Below are positions 9,521 to 17,601 of a stretch of DNA of 64,000 nucleotides, in pieces (the first letter of the stretch is position 1; every line of letters starts with the position of its first letter). The notes under the pieces were generated by a model. The model saw nothing but the letters and a program-made list of their open reading frames with translations. It was not told the origin of the DNA and did no database searches. Origin of the DNA: Parapedobacter pyrenivorans_A (GTDB taxonomy: Bacteria > Bacteroidota > Bacteroidia > Sphingobacteriales > Sphingobacteriaceae). The position numbers and the translations under genes were made by a program. Location of the stretch: contig NZ_JBHEUZ010000004.1 of assembly GCF_041925275.1 (NCBI RefSeq), positions 186,001-250,000 on the forward strand. The letters are read 5' to 3'.

Positions 9521-10174
9521 ATGACGTTGAAGCAAACCGATATTGGGGCTATCCGGACGGCTTATAGGATGGGCGAATTGAGCGAAAGAGAGGCCGCCCC
9601 TGATGCTATCGTACAGTTCAGGAAGTGGTTCGAAGAAGCCCTTGAAAGGGGTATCATGGAGCCTAATGCCATGACACTGGCCACCGTTTCAGCCGATGGG
9701 CGGCCTTCGGCTCGGATCGTACTTCTTAAAGACCTTGACGATTCCGGTTTCGGTTTTTTTACCAACTATGATAGCCAGAAAGGGGAGGAGTTGGATGTGA
9801 ATCCGGTTGCTGCCCTGCTGTTTTTCTGGCCTGAGCTACAGCGACAGGTACGGATAGTCGGTAGGGTAGCCAAAATGCCTGCAGCTAAGTCTGATGCTTA
9901 TTTCCACTCCAGGCCAATCGGCAGCCAATTGGGTGCCGTAGTCTCCCCGCAGAGCCGGGAGATTGCAGACAGGGCCGTGCTTGAATCGCGATTGGCCGAG
10001 CTGGAGGAGCGTTATCATGATGGGGTGCCTGTTCCAAGACCACCGCATTGGGGTGGCTATTACCTGCAGCCCGATACCATTGAATTTTGGCAGGGCGGCG
10101 ATAACAGGCTCCACGACCGCCTTCGCTATGCGCACGAGGGTGCAGGATGGAAAGTCGTGCGGTTGGCTCCTTAA
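9521..10174 (+). CDS. pdxH: Pyridoxamine 5'-phosphate oxidase
   Basis: FMN-dependent oxidase that converts pyridoxine or pyridoxamine 5'-phosphate to pyridoxal 5'-phosphate. The 217-residue length is standard. Family landmarks: the N-terminal YRMGELSE, the FMN-binding RIVLLKDLDDSGFGFFTNYDS region (split here as RIVLLKD and FFTNYDSQKG), FFWPELQRQVRIVG, FHSRPIGSQLGA, and the C-terminal EFWQGGDNRLHDR with the usual Leu-Ala-Pro end. Cytoplasmic homodimer. It lies 15 bp before nuoC on the same strand, so it may share the transcript with the nuoCD pair, though the two roles are unrelated. Confidence 0.98.
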   Translation: MTLKQTDIGAIRTAYRMGELSEREAAPDAIVQFRKWFEEALERGIMEPNAMTLATVSADGRPSARIVLLKDLDDSGFGFFTNYDSQKGEELDVNPVAALLFFWPELQRQVRIVGRVAKMPAAKSDAYFHSRPIGSQLGAVVSPQSREIADRAVLESRLAELEERYHDGVPVPRPPHWGGYYLQPDTIEFWQGGDNRLHDRLRYAHEGAGWKVVRLAP

Positions 10175-10189
10175 AATACAACGACCTAG

Positions 10190-10690
10190 ATGGAAATTAT
10201 AACGCGCGTTCAGCAACTGTTGTCAGTTGAATTTGGTAACCAGGCAATCGCTGTGGTTGAGGAATCGGGCCTGCAACCGGCGCTGGTGATACACCGTGGA
10301 AAACTCGCCGAGGTCTGTCTGTTTCTCCGCGATCACGAAGAAACTTATTTCGATTTCCTTTCCTGCATCAGTGCGGTCGATAACGGAGTGGCGGACGGTT
10401 CGTTTTCGGTGGTGTACCATTTGGCGTCCATACCGCACCAACATCAGCTCACCATAAAGGTAACCGTAGACAACGATAGGCGATTGGATAACCTTCCCGT
10501 CGTACCTACGGTGACCGGTGTTTGGCGTACCGCCGATTGGCATGAACGGGAGGCGTTTGATCTCATGGGTGTTTATTTTGAAGGTCATCCGGACCTACGG
10601 CGGATATTGCTGCCGGAAGATTGGGAAGGGTATCCCCTGCGTAAAGATTACCAAGAAGCGGAAACATATCATGGTATTGCGATTAAATGA
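10190..10690 (+). CDS. nuoC: NADH-quinone oxidoreductase subunit C
   Basis: Peripheral-arm subunit of respiratory complex I (30 kDa family). The 166-residue protein carries the family signature in the form ERE-AFDLMGVYFEGHPDLRR followed by LPEDWEGYPLRKDYQ. It ends in a four-base overlap with nuoD (ATGA), which indicates translational coupling. NuoC and NuoD form the connecting part between the NADH module and the quinone site. Notably nuoB does not precede it here; pdxH does. Confidence 0.97.
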   Translation: MEIITRVQQLLSVEFGNQAIAVVEESGLQPALVIHRGKLAEVCLFLRDHEETYFDFLSCISAVDNGVADGSFSVVYHLASIPHQHQLTIKVTVDNDRRLDNLPVVPTVTGVWRTADWHEREAFDLMGVYFEGHPDLRRILLPEDWEGYPLRKDYQEAETYHGIAIK

Positions 10691-11892
10691 GCGTTGAAGT
10701 GAACAAACCCTATCAGGAAGCACAAGAGGCATACGAAGCACGGCTCGCTGCGATAGGTGCGGAAGAAATGGTTATCAACATGGGGCCGCAACACCCATCC
10801 ACCCACGGTGTGTTACGGCTGCAGTTGGTTACCGATGGCGAAATCGTCAAGGAGGTCATCCCACACGTAGGTTACCTGCACCGCTGTTTCGAAAAGCATG
10901 CGGAATCCATGAACTACGGTAAAACCATTCCGTTTACCGACCGGATGGACTACCTCGCATCGATGAACAATAGCCACGCCTTTGTGATGGGGGTAGAGCG
11001 TATGCTCGGCATAGATCAGCGAATCCCCAAGCGGATAGAATACATCCGGGTGCTGGTCTGCGAGCTCAACCGCATCGCGTCGCATCTCATCGCTATTGGT
11101 ACGTATGGTATCGACATCGGGGCCTTCACGCCGTTCATGTGGTGTTTTCGCGATCGGGAGCACATCATGAATATGCTCGAATGGGCATCCGGATCGCGGA
11201 TGCTTTATAATTACATCTGGGTGGGTGGATTGTTCTATGACCTGCCCGTTGGCTTCGAAGCCCGATGCGGTGAATTTGTGCGGTATTTTAAGCCCAAGTT
11301 GCCCGAGCTCGATGAGCTGCTGACGGGAAACCAGATTTTTATATCGAGAACGGCAAACATCGGCGCGCTGCCGGCGGACGTAGCGATCAATTATGGTTGT
11401 TCCGGACCCATGCTGCGTGCTTCGGGCGTTAAATGGGATTTGCGGCGGGTAGATGAATACTCGGTATATCCGGAACTGGTATTTGACATTCCGGTAGGGA
11501 AAGGGGAGATGGGTAGTATCGGCGATTGCTGGGATCGGTTTAAGGTGCGGGTAGATGAAATCAAAGAATCCGTTCGGATTATCGAACAGTGCCTGGGGCG
11601 GTTGGAGGGACCGCTGAAACGTACGGCCGATTTTGATCCGCGGGCATTGGTGCCCAAAAAGGTGAATCTCAAATCACAGGATTACTATGTGCGGGCTGAG
11701 AACCCCAAAGGTGAACTGGGCTTCTACTTCGTAACACAGGAAAAGACCGATATTCCAAAGCGGGTAAAAGCCCGCGGACCAAGCTTCCACAATCTCTCTG
11801 TGCTCCCTGAATTGGCTAAAGGTGTATTAATCGCAGACCTGGTAGCGATTTTGGGCTCCATCGATATCGTGTTGGGCGAAGTGGATCGTTAA
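10687..11892 (+). CDS. nuoD: NADH-quinone oxidoreductase subunit D
   Basis: 49-kDa-type subunit of complex I, forming part of the quinone-binding pocket. The 401-residue protein has the diagnostic start INMGPQHPSTHGVLRL, the GYLHRCFEK segment, DRMDYLASMNNSHAF, and a C-terminus ending GSIDIVLGEVDR as expected for the family. It is intact and in frame with no gap to nuoC. The usual nuoE-N genes do not follow: after the stop there is a self-contained promoter-terminator unit and then a gene on the other strand. The remaining subunits must be encoded elsewhere if complex I is complete. Confidence 0.98.
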   Translation: MSVEVNKPYQEAQEAYEARLAAIGAEEMVINMGPQHPSTHGVLRLQLVTDGEIVKEVIPHVGYLHRCFEKHAESMNYGKTIPFTDRMDYLASMNNSHAFVMGVERMLGIDQRIPKRIEYIRVLVCELNRIASHLIAIGTYGIDIGAFTPFMWCFRDREHIMNMLEWASGSRMLYNYIWVGGLFYDLPVGFEARCGEFVRYFKPKLPELDELLTGNQIFISRTANIGALPADVAINYGCSGPMLRASGVKWDLRRVDEYSVYPELVFDIPVGKGEMGSIGDCWDRFKVRVDEIKESVRIIEQCLGRLEGPLKRTADFDPRALVPKKVNLKSQDYYVRAENPKGELGFYFVTQEKTDIPKRVKARGPSFHNLSVLPELAKGVLIADLVAILGSIDIVLGEVDR

Positions 11893-11971
11893 TCGTAAGG
11901 TATTGTTTTCGTGTGTGTTGCAGTATTCTGAAAAATGTTTGTGACAGCTTGTTAAATAAAATTAGATAAAA

Positions 11972-12002
11972 TTTGGAAAACTGAAAATAATGACTACCTT
12001 TG
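11972..12002 (+). promoter_or_regulatory. Consensus Bacteroidota promoter without a coding gene downstream
   Basis: TTTG at 11972-11975 and TACCTTTG at 11995-12002, 19 bp apart, match the -33 and -7 boxes of the housekeeping sigma factor in this phylum. The predicted start of transcription is near 12009. Only a short stretch and a strong hairpin follow before genes on the other strand. Confidence 0.75.
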
Positions 12003-12008
12003 CAGCTT

Positions 12009-12077
12009 CATAATTTAGGTTTATAATTGGTTAGTAAAGGTTTCCATTCTCCCCGTTTGGAAACCTTTCTTGTTTTA
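12009..12077 (+). ncRNA. Putative small RNA of about 68 nt
   Basis: Bounded by a consensus promoter (11972-12002) and an intrinsic terminator: an 11-bp perfect stem (12036-12046 with 12058-12068, loop of 11) followed by CTTGTTTT. There is no ATG in the predicted transcript, and the next gene downstream is on the other strand, so the unit is not a leader of a protein gene. The unpaired 5' part (12009-12035) is A+U-rich and could base-pair with targets. The hairpin alone could also simply end nuoD transcription; it is the promoter that argues for a separate RNA. No known RNA family is recognised. Confidence 0.5.
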
Positions 12078-12143
12078 GGCCTGTCATTATTTCCTTTGCT
12101 TTCTCGCTTGTCTCCATATTGGCGTTAGTTTGGGTTCGGACCA

Positions 12144-12182
12144 TAAAAAAACGCCCCGGCGAATAGCCAGGGCGCTCTTTTT
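12144..12182. terminator. Bidirectional intrinsic terminator
   Basis: A G+C-rich 10-bp stem with two G-U pairs (12151-12160 with 12166-12175, loop GAATA) flanked by an A run on the left and a T run on the right, so it has a U-tract in either direction. It would stop the outer-membrane protein gene on the minus strand, and any read-through from nuoD on the plus strand. Confidence 0.8.
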
Positions 12183-12199
12183 GTATAAGTGCCTATTTT

Positions 12200-12784
12200 T
12201 TAGAAATAGAACTGAAGTCCGATGCGTGGAGCAAATGAGCTAGCATCCAGGCCAAAAGAATTGCTGGTAACATCGCCGCCGCCTTCTGGCTTCCATGTGG
12301 CATTTTGGTAGTATAATCCCCTTACCGAAAACTCGATACCGATTTTTTCAGTCGGGAAGAAAGCGAAGCCAGGTGCTACTTCAACACCGTAGCGTGCGGA
12401 GCTTCCTGTTTTATCGCCGTCTGCTTTTGTAGTTCCCCAACCCATGGGTACAGAAACCTGACCGAAGAATTTGAAGTTACCGTCGCCTTTGTAAAGCCGG
12501 GCAAAAGGAGCGGCCGAAAATTCACCTGCTTGGGTTTTGGTTGTACCGTTGTCATCCTGTCCCCAGGCATAACCAATACCGAGGCCTACTGCCACATTGT
12601 CGTTTACAAATACGCCAACGCTAGGGATAATGGAAAAACTTTGGTCGTTGCCATCAACGTCTTTTACGTTTGAGTAATCGTATGACACGGTTCCACCCAA
12701 AATGGTCTTTCCTTTTTCGGTTTGTGCATTAGCTGCAAAAGTTAATGCTACGGCTGCTGATAAAGTTAAAAATAGTTTTTTCAT
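12200..12784 (-). CDS. Outer-membrane beta-barrel protein (OmpX/OmpW-like size)
   Basis: A 194-residue protein with a clear signal peptide (MKKLFLTLSAAVALTFAANA, cleaved before QTEKG) and alternating beta-strand pattern rich in Gly, Tyr and Phe, e.g. TILGGTVSYDYSN, VAVGLGIGYAWGQDD, ARYGVEVAPGFAFFP, ending RIGLQFYF with a C-terminal aromatic residue as in outer-membrane barrels. This fits the outer membrane protein beta-barrel domain families common in Bacteroidota. It is a single-gene unit, bounded by a terminator. The function is unknown; a small porin or adhesion/stability role is possible. Confidence 0.87.
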   Translation of the reverse strand: MKKLFLTLSAAVALTFAANAQTEKGKTILGGTVSYDYSNVKDVDGNDQSFSIIPSVGVFVNDNVAVGLGIGYAWGQDDNGTTKTQAGEFSAAPFARLYKGDGNFKFFGQVSVPMGWGTTKADGDKTGSSARYGVEVAPGFAFFPTEKIGIEFSVRGLYYQNATWKPEGGGDVTSNSFGLDASSFAPRIGLQFYF

Positions 12785-13186
12785 TTTGTATTGAATTTTT
12801 AGTTAAACTTCAAGGTACTTTCATATAAACTTTACGATTATACTATTTGACCTTTGAAGTCAGTATTGCAATACCGATGCCAAACTTTGTCATGGGATGG
12901 TTTGGTTTGTCATGCGTTTGTCGCTTTTGGTCAAAAGCTGAAAATGGCTTTGTAACCCATTTATATGTAATTTTGGAAGCTTCGTGTGGCTTTGAACAAC
13001 TAGGGATGGAAGAAAGGATTGACAGCCAAGAATTGGCAAATTATTAATTGACTTTTTGCCAAATATTGTCAATGTCGAATTGACAAGCGTGGGACAACCA
13101 CCAAAACCGTATACTCACTCCCACGGATTGTGTGCTTGCTTTACAGGTTTTGTAGTCAAGGAAGACGGGTTATAGCACCGATGGTC
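12785..13186. other. 400-bp spacer between dnaJ and the outer-membrane protein gene
   Basis: Both flanking genes read leftward, so this spacer holds the end of the dnaJ unit and the promoter of the barrel gene. It is A+T-rich and contains several short TTGACA/TGTCAA and TTGCCAA-like words around 13017-13087, but no perfect long repeat. A 66-codon open frame at 12847-13047 on the plus strand has no recognisable features and is not called a gene. No clear TAnnTTTG box was found for the barrel gene. Confidence 0.4.
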
Positions 13187-14335
13187 TTATTCGAAGTATT
13201 CCTTTATCCGTTCGAAAAATGTTTTCTCGTTTCTGCCCGGTTGGGGCTTGAAGTTTGGTGAACTCCGTAAACGTTCGAGGAGTTCTTTCTCTTCCGATGA
13301 CAGCGCTTTGGGAGTCCATACGTTCACGTAGACCAGTTGGTCGCCTTTGTGATAGGAGTTTACCTCGGGGACACCCTTTCCTTTCAGGCGCAATATCTTT
13401 CCACCCTGTGTGCCAGATTCAATTTTGATTTTCGCTTTGCCGTCGATGGTTGGGATTTCCACACTCGTGCCCATCGCAGCATCCACGAAATTGATGTACA
13501 AATCATAGATCACGTTGGTCCCGTCACGCTTCAGCGTTTCGTGCGGCACCTCTTCGATGAGGATGATCAGATCGCCAGGTATGCCTCCGCGTGGGGCCGC
13601 ATTGCCTTTTCCACTCATGGATAATTGCATGCCTTCGCTTACACCGGCGGGGATATTGATGCTGATGGTCTCTTCGCCGCGCATCAGTCCTTCACCATGG
13701 CATGTGGTACATTTGGCAGATATCTCCACGCCTTCGCCATTACATGTGGGGCAGGTGCTGGTGGTCTGCATTTGGCCAAGGATGGTGTTGGTAACCCGCC
13801 TTACAGAACCAGTGCCACCACAAGTACGGCAAGTATTGAATGACGATTTGTCCTTGGCCCCGGTCCCGTCGCAAGTGGAACAAACCACTTTTTTATTGAC
13901 CTTGATTTTCTTTTCTGCACCTTTCGCGATCTCGCTGAGCGTCAGCTTTACCTTAATGCGCAGGTTTGATCCTTTGGCAACGCGGCGGCCGCCACGCTGC
14001 CCGCCACCACCGAAAAAGCTTTCAAACGGACTGCCACCGCCACCGAAGATGTCGCCGAATTGGCTGAATATGTCTTCCATATTCATGCCGCCACCGCCAA
14101 ACCCTCCGGATGCACCGCCGGCATGACCAAACTGATCGTAGCGCTGGCGTTTTTCGGCGTTGCTCAACACCTCGTACGCTTCGGCGGCTTCTTTAAACTT
14201 TTCCTCCGCCTCCTTATTATCCGGATTCTTGTCGGGGTGGTATTTGATGGCGAGTTTGCGATAAGCTGACTTTATTTCAGCTTGATCAGCATTCCGTGAA
14301 ATACCTAATATATCGTAATAGTCTCGTTTTGCCAT
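13187..14335 (-). CDS. dnaJ: Chaperone DnaJ
   Basis: Hsp40 cochaperone that delivers substrates to DnaK and stimulates its ATPase. The 382-residue protein has a J domain with the essential HPD at residues 33-35, a Gly/Phe-rich linker (GGASGGFGGGGMN and following), a zinc domain with four CxxCxGxG-type repeats (CSTCDGTG, CRTCGGTG, CPTCNGEG, CTTCHGEG), and the C-terminal substrate-binding domain. It lies 12 bp after grpE on the same strand. dnaK is not in the window. Confidence 0.98.
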   Translation of the reverse strand: MAKRDYYDILGISRNADQAEIKSAYRKLAIKYHPDKNPDNKEAEEKFKEAAEAYEVLSNAEKRQRYDQFGHAGGASGGFGGGGMNMEDIFSQFGDIFGGGGSPFESFFGGGGQRGGRRVAKGSNLRIKVKLTLSEIAKGAEKKIKVNKKVVCSTCDGTGAKDKSSFNTCRTCGGTGSVRRVTNTILGQMQTTSTCPTCNGEGVEISAKCTTCHGEGLMRGEETISINIPAGVSEGMQLSMSGKGNAAPRGGIPGDLIILIEEVPHETLKRDGTNVIYDLYINFVDAAMGTSVEIPTIDGKAKIKIESGTQGGKILRLKGKGVPEVNSYHKGDQLVYVNVWTPKALSSEEKELLERLRSSPNFKPQPGRNEKTFFERIKEYFE

Positions 14336-14347
14336 GCTTATTATCCG

Positions 14348-14917
14348 TTAACTTCCAACGACCACCTTGGCGTGGCGTAGCACCTTGTCGTGCAAAAAAT
14401 AACCTTTTTCGATCTCGTCAATCACCTTCCCTTTGAGATCGTCCGTTGGAGCGGGCACGTTGGTAATCGCCTCCTGCAAGTCAGCATCGAAGGGTTTTCC
14501 AATAGACTCCATTTCTTTTAGCCCCTGGTTGGTCAAAATGGTCTTCAGTTTTTGGGCCACTAGCGATACGCCTTCCCGTACCGGAGCCACTTCTGTGGCG
14601 GTTTCAAATGCTTTCAGGGCACGGTCCAGATCGTCTATTACAGGGAGCAGGTTGGAAATAACCTCTTTTCCCGCAGTTTGCATAAGTTCAATACGTTCTT
14701 TTGCCACCCGGCGCTTGTAATTGTCAAATTCGGCATACAGGCGCAGGTACTTGTCATTGGCGGCATCGCGCTCGGTACGCAATTGCTCCATCGCTGCGGG
14801 TTCATCAGAAACCTGTGTTTTTTCGGTTGAGGCAGCATCCGTTTCCGTCACGGACGCTTCTGGATTTTCCATGGTGTTGTTATTGTCGTGGTGGTGTTTC
14901 TTCTTGTTTCTTGCCAT
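14348..14917 (-). CDS. grpE: Nucleotide exchange factor GrpE
   Basis: Exchanges ADP for ATP on DnaK. The 189-residue protein starts with a basic, His/Asn-rich tail (MARNKKKHHHDNNN), then an acidic disordered stretch, a long coiled coil (about 45-110), and the GrpE beta domain with LNLPVIDDLDRALK-like (here LLPVIDDLDRALKAF) and the end motif GYFLHDKVLRHAKVVVG. An earlier ATG at 14929 would add four residues; the ATG at 14917 fits the usual Met-basic start better. No CIRCE operator (TTAGCACTC inverted repeat) was seen upstream, so HrcA control is not indicated. Confidence 0.96.
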   Translation of the reverse strand: MARNKKKHHHDNNNTMENPEASVTETDAASTEKTQVSDEPAAMEQLRTERDAANDKYLRLYAEFDNYKRRVAKERIELMQTAGKEVISNLLPVIDDLDRALKAFETATEVAPVREGVSLVAQKLKTILTNQGLKEMESIGKPFDADLQEAITNVPAPTDDLKGKVIDEIEKGYFLHDKVLRHAKVVVGS

Positions 14918-15061
14918 AGCTGTCATCAAACATAGTTGTCAACTGCCGCTCGTAACCGCAATTTCGCTGCCAGCAGTGAAATCCGGTCACCCTGTCAGTA
15001 TTTCGCGTATGTACATGCCCAAAATGGCGTGTTCAGATGGGTAGCTGTCGTAAGTGCAGGA

Positions 15062-15742
15062 TTATATTGACACATTGTCCTGCAGCATGCCGTCGGTAGT
15101 TTTGATGATGCGTGACGGCATATTGCGGATGATTTGATAGTCGTGCGTAGCCATAAGGATCGAGGTGCCCCCTCGGCTGATTTCTTTCAATAGCAGGACA
15201 ATCTCTTCGGAAGTTTCCGGGTCCAGGTTGCCCGTGGGCTCATCGGCCAGGATGATTTCCGGATTGTTCAGCAATGCCCGGGCAATGACTACGCGTTGCT
15301 GTTCGCCTCCGGATAGCTCATGTGGCATCTTCTTTAACTTGGAACGCAACCCCACCTTTTCGAGCACATCCAGCATCCGGTTATTGATGAGGTTTTTGTC
15401 TTTCCAGCCCGTAGCCCGTAGGGCAAAGGCGAGGTTCTTTTCCACCGTCCGGTCGGTAAGCAAGTGGAAATCCTGGAAAACAATCCCGAGCTTACGGCGT
15501 AGGAACGGTACCTCGCGTTCGCTGAGTTTTTTTAGGTCGAACCCGGCAACCATCCCTTCACCGCTGGCGATATGTAAATCGCCATAAATGATTTTGAGCA
15601 GACTGCTTTTGCCGCTTCCCGTTTGTCCGATAAGGAAGACAAATTCGCCTTTATCGATCGTCAGGTTTACGTTAGCAAGAACCAGGTGCTTGGGTTGGTA
15701 GATATCAACATTTTTGAGGGTGATTACCGTATCGCCGATCAT
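15062..15742 (-). CDS. ftsE: Cell division ATP-binding protein FtsE
   Basis: ATP-binding subunit of the FtsEX complex, which controls peptidoglycan hydrolases at the division site. The 226-residue protein has Walker A GQTGSGKS (39-46), the signature LSGGEQQRV, Walker B ILADEPTGNLDP and the H-loop MATHDYQI. The short size and the NLDPETSEEI stretch fit FtsE better than other ABC exporters. ftsX is not next to it; the gene upstream on the same strand, 4 bp away, encodes a 67-residue unknown protein. grpE-dnaJ follow after 144 bp. Confidence 0.93.
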   Translation of the reverse strand: MIGDTVITLKNVDIYQPKHLVLANVNLTIDKGEFVFLIGQTGSGKSSLLKIIYGDLHIASGEGMVAGFDLKKLSEREVPFLRRKLGIVFQDFHLLTDRTVEKNLAFALRATGWKDKNLINNRMLDVLEKVGLRSKLKKMPHELSGGEQQRVVIARALLNNPEIILADEPTGNLDPETSEEIVLLLKEISRGGTSILMATHDYQIIRNMPSRIIKTTDGMLQDNVSI

Positions 15743-15746
15743 ATAG

Positions 15747-15950
15747 TTACAGTTCTAATTTCTTAATTTGTCCGAAGGGCATTTCGTTGACAATTTCCAT
15801 GATGTCTGCTGTTTTCTCACCTAATCCCAGTTTTTCAAGGGATTTGTCTGGCCGGTCTACCCGGAAATAAGCAAGCAATGTAAATGCATCATCGCGTAGT
15901 TGGACATAGTCCGGTATTTTAGCCACGCCTTTGACTTTGATCACATACAT
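15747..15950 (-). CDS. Small conserved-looking protein between acyl-CoA reductase and FtsE
   Basis: A 67-residue protein starting MYVIKVKGVAKIPDYVQL and ending in MPFGQIKKLEL. It is soluble, without membrane segment or signal. The open frame continues upstream to 16070 but that part overlaps the acyl-CoA reductase gene in another frame; the ATG at 15950 lies 40 bp after that gene stops, so it is chosen. Only 4 bp separate it from ftsE, so it is almost surely cotranscribed and perhaps translationally coupled with it. I do not recognise the family; the beta-strand start and helical tail suggest a small regulatory or adaptor protein. Confidence 0.7.
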   Translation of the reverse strand: MYVIKVKGVAKIPDYVQLRDDAFTLLAYFRVDRPDKSLEKLGLGEKTADIMEIVNEMPFGQIKKLEL

Positions 15951-15990
15951 AGTCCACAAAGTTAGCATTATTACGTGAAAGATAAAGGCT

Positions 15991-17037
15991 TCATCGGTGC
16001 GCCGCCAAAAAATCCAATGTATTGATGCCGTCTGCATAGTCGTGGAGGGCGGGTTGCTGGCTTCGTCCAAATGGAATCACCGGGGTGGCAATGGGCAATT
16101 GCGCGTTGCTCACCACGCACTGCAGCTGCGGGGCCAGTTCGTTCAATCTGTCGACAAGTTTTTCTTCGGACGGGTATTCTTCAAGATATACCACCCCCAG
16201 TGGCGATGCGGTCCGTGTATCGGGCTTCAGTAACAGAAAACCGTTGTCAGCGTGTCGATCGCCGTTGATGAGGTAAATGGACTTGTTGTAGTCGTAGTTG
16301 TTGGCATATTTATGGTGGTTGATGACGTCGGCGAATGGTGCAATGCCTTGAAAGAAATGCGAAGGGTCGTACCCCTCGGGTACAAACAATTTGGATACAC
16401 TGCGGCAGCCGAGGCCGAAGTAGTCAAATACGTCGTTGCCGAGCAGGCTGAGCTCATCCATGCTTTCTGTGCCTGTCAATACAGCTATGCTATGGCGGTT
16501 TTTGCGTATGATATGGGGCTTGCCCCCAAAATAGTAGGTGAAATACCGCGAACTATTGTCGCTACCGGTGGCAATGACCAGGTCAAAATCGGCTAGTCGG
16601 TCGGTCACCTTAATTCTCGAAGTAAATACAGGTTCTATATCCTGTAGCTTTGCCAGCAGGTGGGCGGTTAGCACCGGATCCGCCGTTGCCGCCTTCACCT
16701 GTACATTAAAGCCTGCGACCAGTACACAAAGGATATCGTGGAAACCGACCAATGGGATGTTGCCCGCCAGCACCAGCCCAACGGTTTCGTCCATATCGCC
16801 GTCAAAAGGGTAAGGGGCTAGCCAGTCCTGGAGCGCCCTGCTTGTTAAATTGTGCGCAATTGCCGTGAGGGCCCGGCGCGTGTTTGCCGGCGTGAACCAA
16901 GGGTTGTTGCGATGGGCAGATTCAACCACCTGCTGCAACTGCGGGTGGTCCGACAGCAGGTAATCCCCTAGTTTAGTGAAAGCGTCTATGCGTTGTTTCT
17001 TTGTCAAAATCTGAATCTTAAGGCCGTTAATACACAA
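15991..17037 (-). CDS. Acyl-CoA reductase (LuxC-like)
   Basis: A 348-residue protein of the LuxC acyl-CoA reductase family (aldehyde dehydrogenase fold), which reduces acyl-CoA or acyl groups to aldehydes. Features: an N-terminal helical part, the GLVLAGNIPLVGFHDILCVL nucleotide-binding stretch, FDLVIATGSDNSSRYFTYYFG, and a candidate nucleophile Cys in FDYFGLGCRSVSKLF. In many Bacteroidota the gene lies back to back with a 4Fe-4S ferredoxin gene, as it does here (129 bp apart). The physiological substrate is unknown. The start ATG at 17037 precedes MCINGLKI; a slightly later start is possible. Confidence 0.9.
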   Translation of the reverse strand: MCINGLKIQILTKKQRIDAFTKLGDYLLSDHPQLQQVVESAHRNNPWFTPANTRRALTAIAHNLTSRALQDWLAPYPFDGDMDETVGLVLAGNIPLVGFHDILCVLVAGFNVQVKAATADPVLTAHLLAKLQDIEPVFTSRIKVTDRLADFDLVIATGSDNSSRYFTYYFGGKPHIIRKNRHSIAVLTGTESMDELSLLGNDVFDYFGLGCRSVSKLFVPEGYDPSHFFQGIAPFADVINHHKYANNYDYNKSIYLINGDRHADNGFLLLKPDTRTASPLGVVYLEEYPSEEKLVDRLNELAPQLQCVVSNAQLPIATPVIPFGRSQQPALHDYADGINTLDFLAAHR

Positions 17038-17062
17038 GATTTGTTATATATTTGCTGCTAAA

Positions 17063-17094
17063 TTTGTTTGACAGCAAAAAGACGACTAATTTTG
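17063..17094 (+). promoter_or_regulatory. Promoter of the ferredoxin gene
   Basis: TTTG at 17063-17066 and TAATTTTG at 17087-17094 with 20 bp between match the Bacteroidota consensus. Transcription would begin near 17101, giving a leader of about 65 nt before the ferredoxin ATG at 17167. Confidence 0.7.
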
Positions 17095-17166
17095 TAGTGA
17101 ACTTTTTTCAATCAAGTTGCAAAAATAGTTTTTTTATTTTATCATATTCGTAAGCGTAAGAGTTAG

Positions 17167-17517
17167 ATGGCAATTAAGATAACAGATGAATGCATAAATT
17201 GTGGGGCCTGTGAGCCCGAATGCCCAAACAACGCAATATACGACGCAGGGGTGAGCTGGCGGTTTTCTGAGGGGACCAGTCTGAGCGGCGTTATTGATTT
17301 TGGCGACGGTACCACTTTAGATGCTGATGAAGAACAAACAGCCATATCGGACGAGGTTTATTACATCGTTTCGGACAAGTGCACGGAGTGTGTAGGCTTT
17401 CACGATGAGCCGCAGTGTGCCGCGGTATGCCCGGTAGATTGCTGTGTGGACGATGAGGACATCCGCGAGACGGAAGAGGAGCTACTGGCCAAGAAGGCTT
17501 GGCTGCACGCTGAGTAA
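17167..17517 (+). CDS. 4Fe-4S dicluster ferredoxin
   Basis: A 116-residue small acidic electron carrier with two cluster motifs: CINCGACEPECP near the N-terminus and CTECVGFHDEPQCAAVCP further on, the second with the longer spacing typical of Fdx of the YfhL/Allochromatium type. The segment between (SLSGVIDFGDGTTLDADEEQ) is an acidic insertion common in Bacteroidota members. It is divergent from the acyl-CoA reductase gene and is followed by a very strong terminator. It could donate electrons to several enzymes; a specific link with the divergent reductase is suggested only by position. Confidence 0.95.
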   Translation: MAIKITDECINCGACEPECPNNAIYDAGVSWRFSEGTSLSGVIDFGDGTTLDADEEQTAISDEVYYIVSDKCTECVGFHDEPQCAAVCPVDCCVDDEDIRETEEELLAKKAWLHAE

Positions 17518-17548
17518 TTCCGGCTCGGTTTAATTTCAACCCTAAGAG

Positions 17549-17588
17549 ACCAGGCCCCCCATCAAGCGATGGGGGGCCTGGTTATTTT
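17549..17588. terminator. Strong terminator between ferredoxin and uspA
   Basis: A perfect 15-bp stem (17549-17563 with 17568-17582), loop AAGC, very G+C-rich (CAGGCCCCCCATC arm), followed by TATTTTA. It separates the convergent ferredoxin and universal stress protein genes and probably works in both directions, although the minus-strand U-tract is poor. Confidence 0.85.
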
Positions 17589-17601
17589 ACAGTCGTTGGC
17601 T

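Noticed and set aside
12847..13047. 66-codon open frame between dnaJ and the barrel gene
   Set aside because: No protein-like composition beyond chance, no family, and the region is needed as promoter space for the barrel gene.
14930..15061. CIRCE heat-shock operator before grpE
   Set aside because: Looked for TTAGCACTC-N9-GAGTGCTAA; not present.
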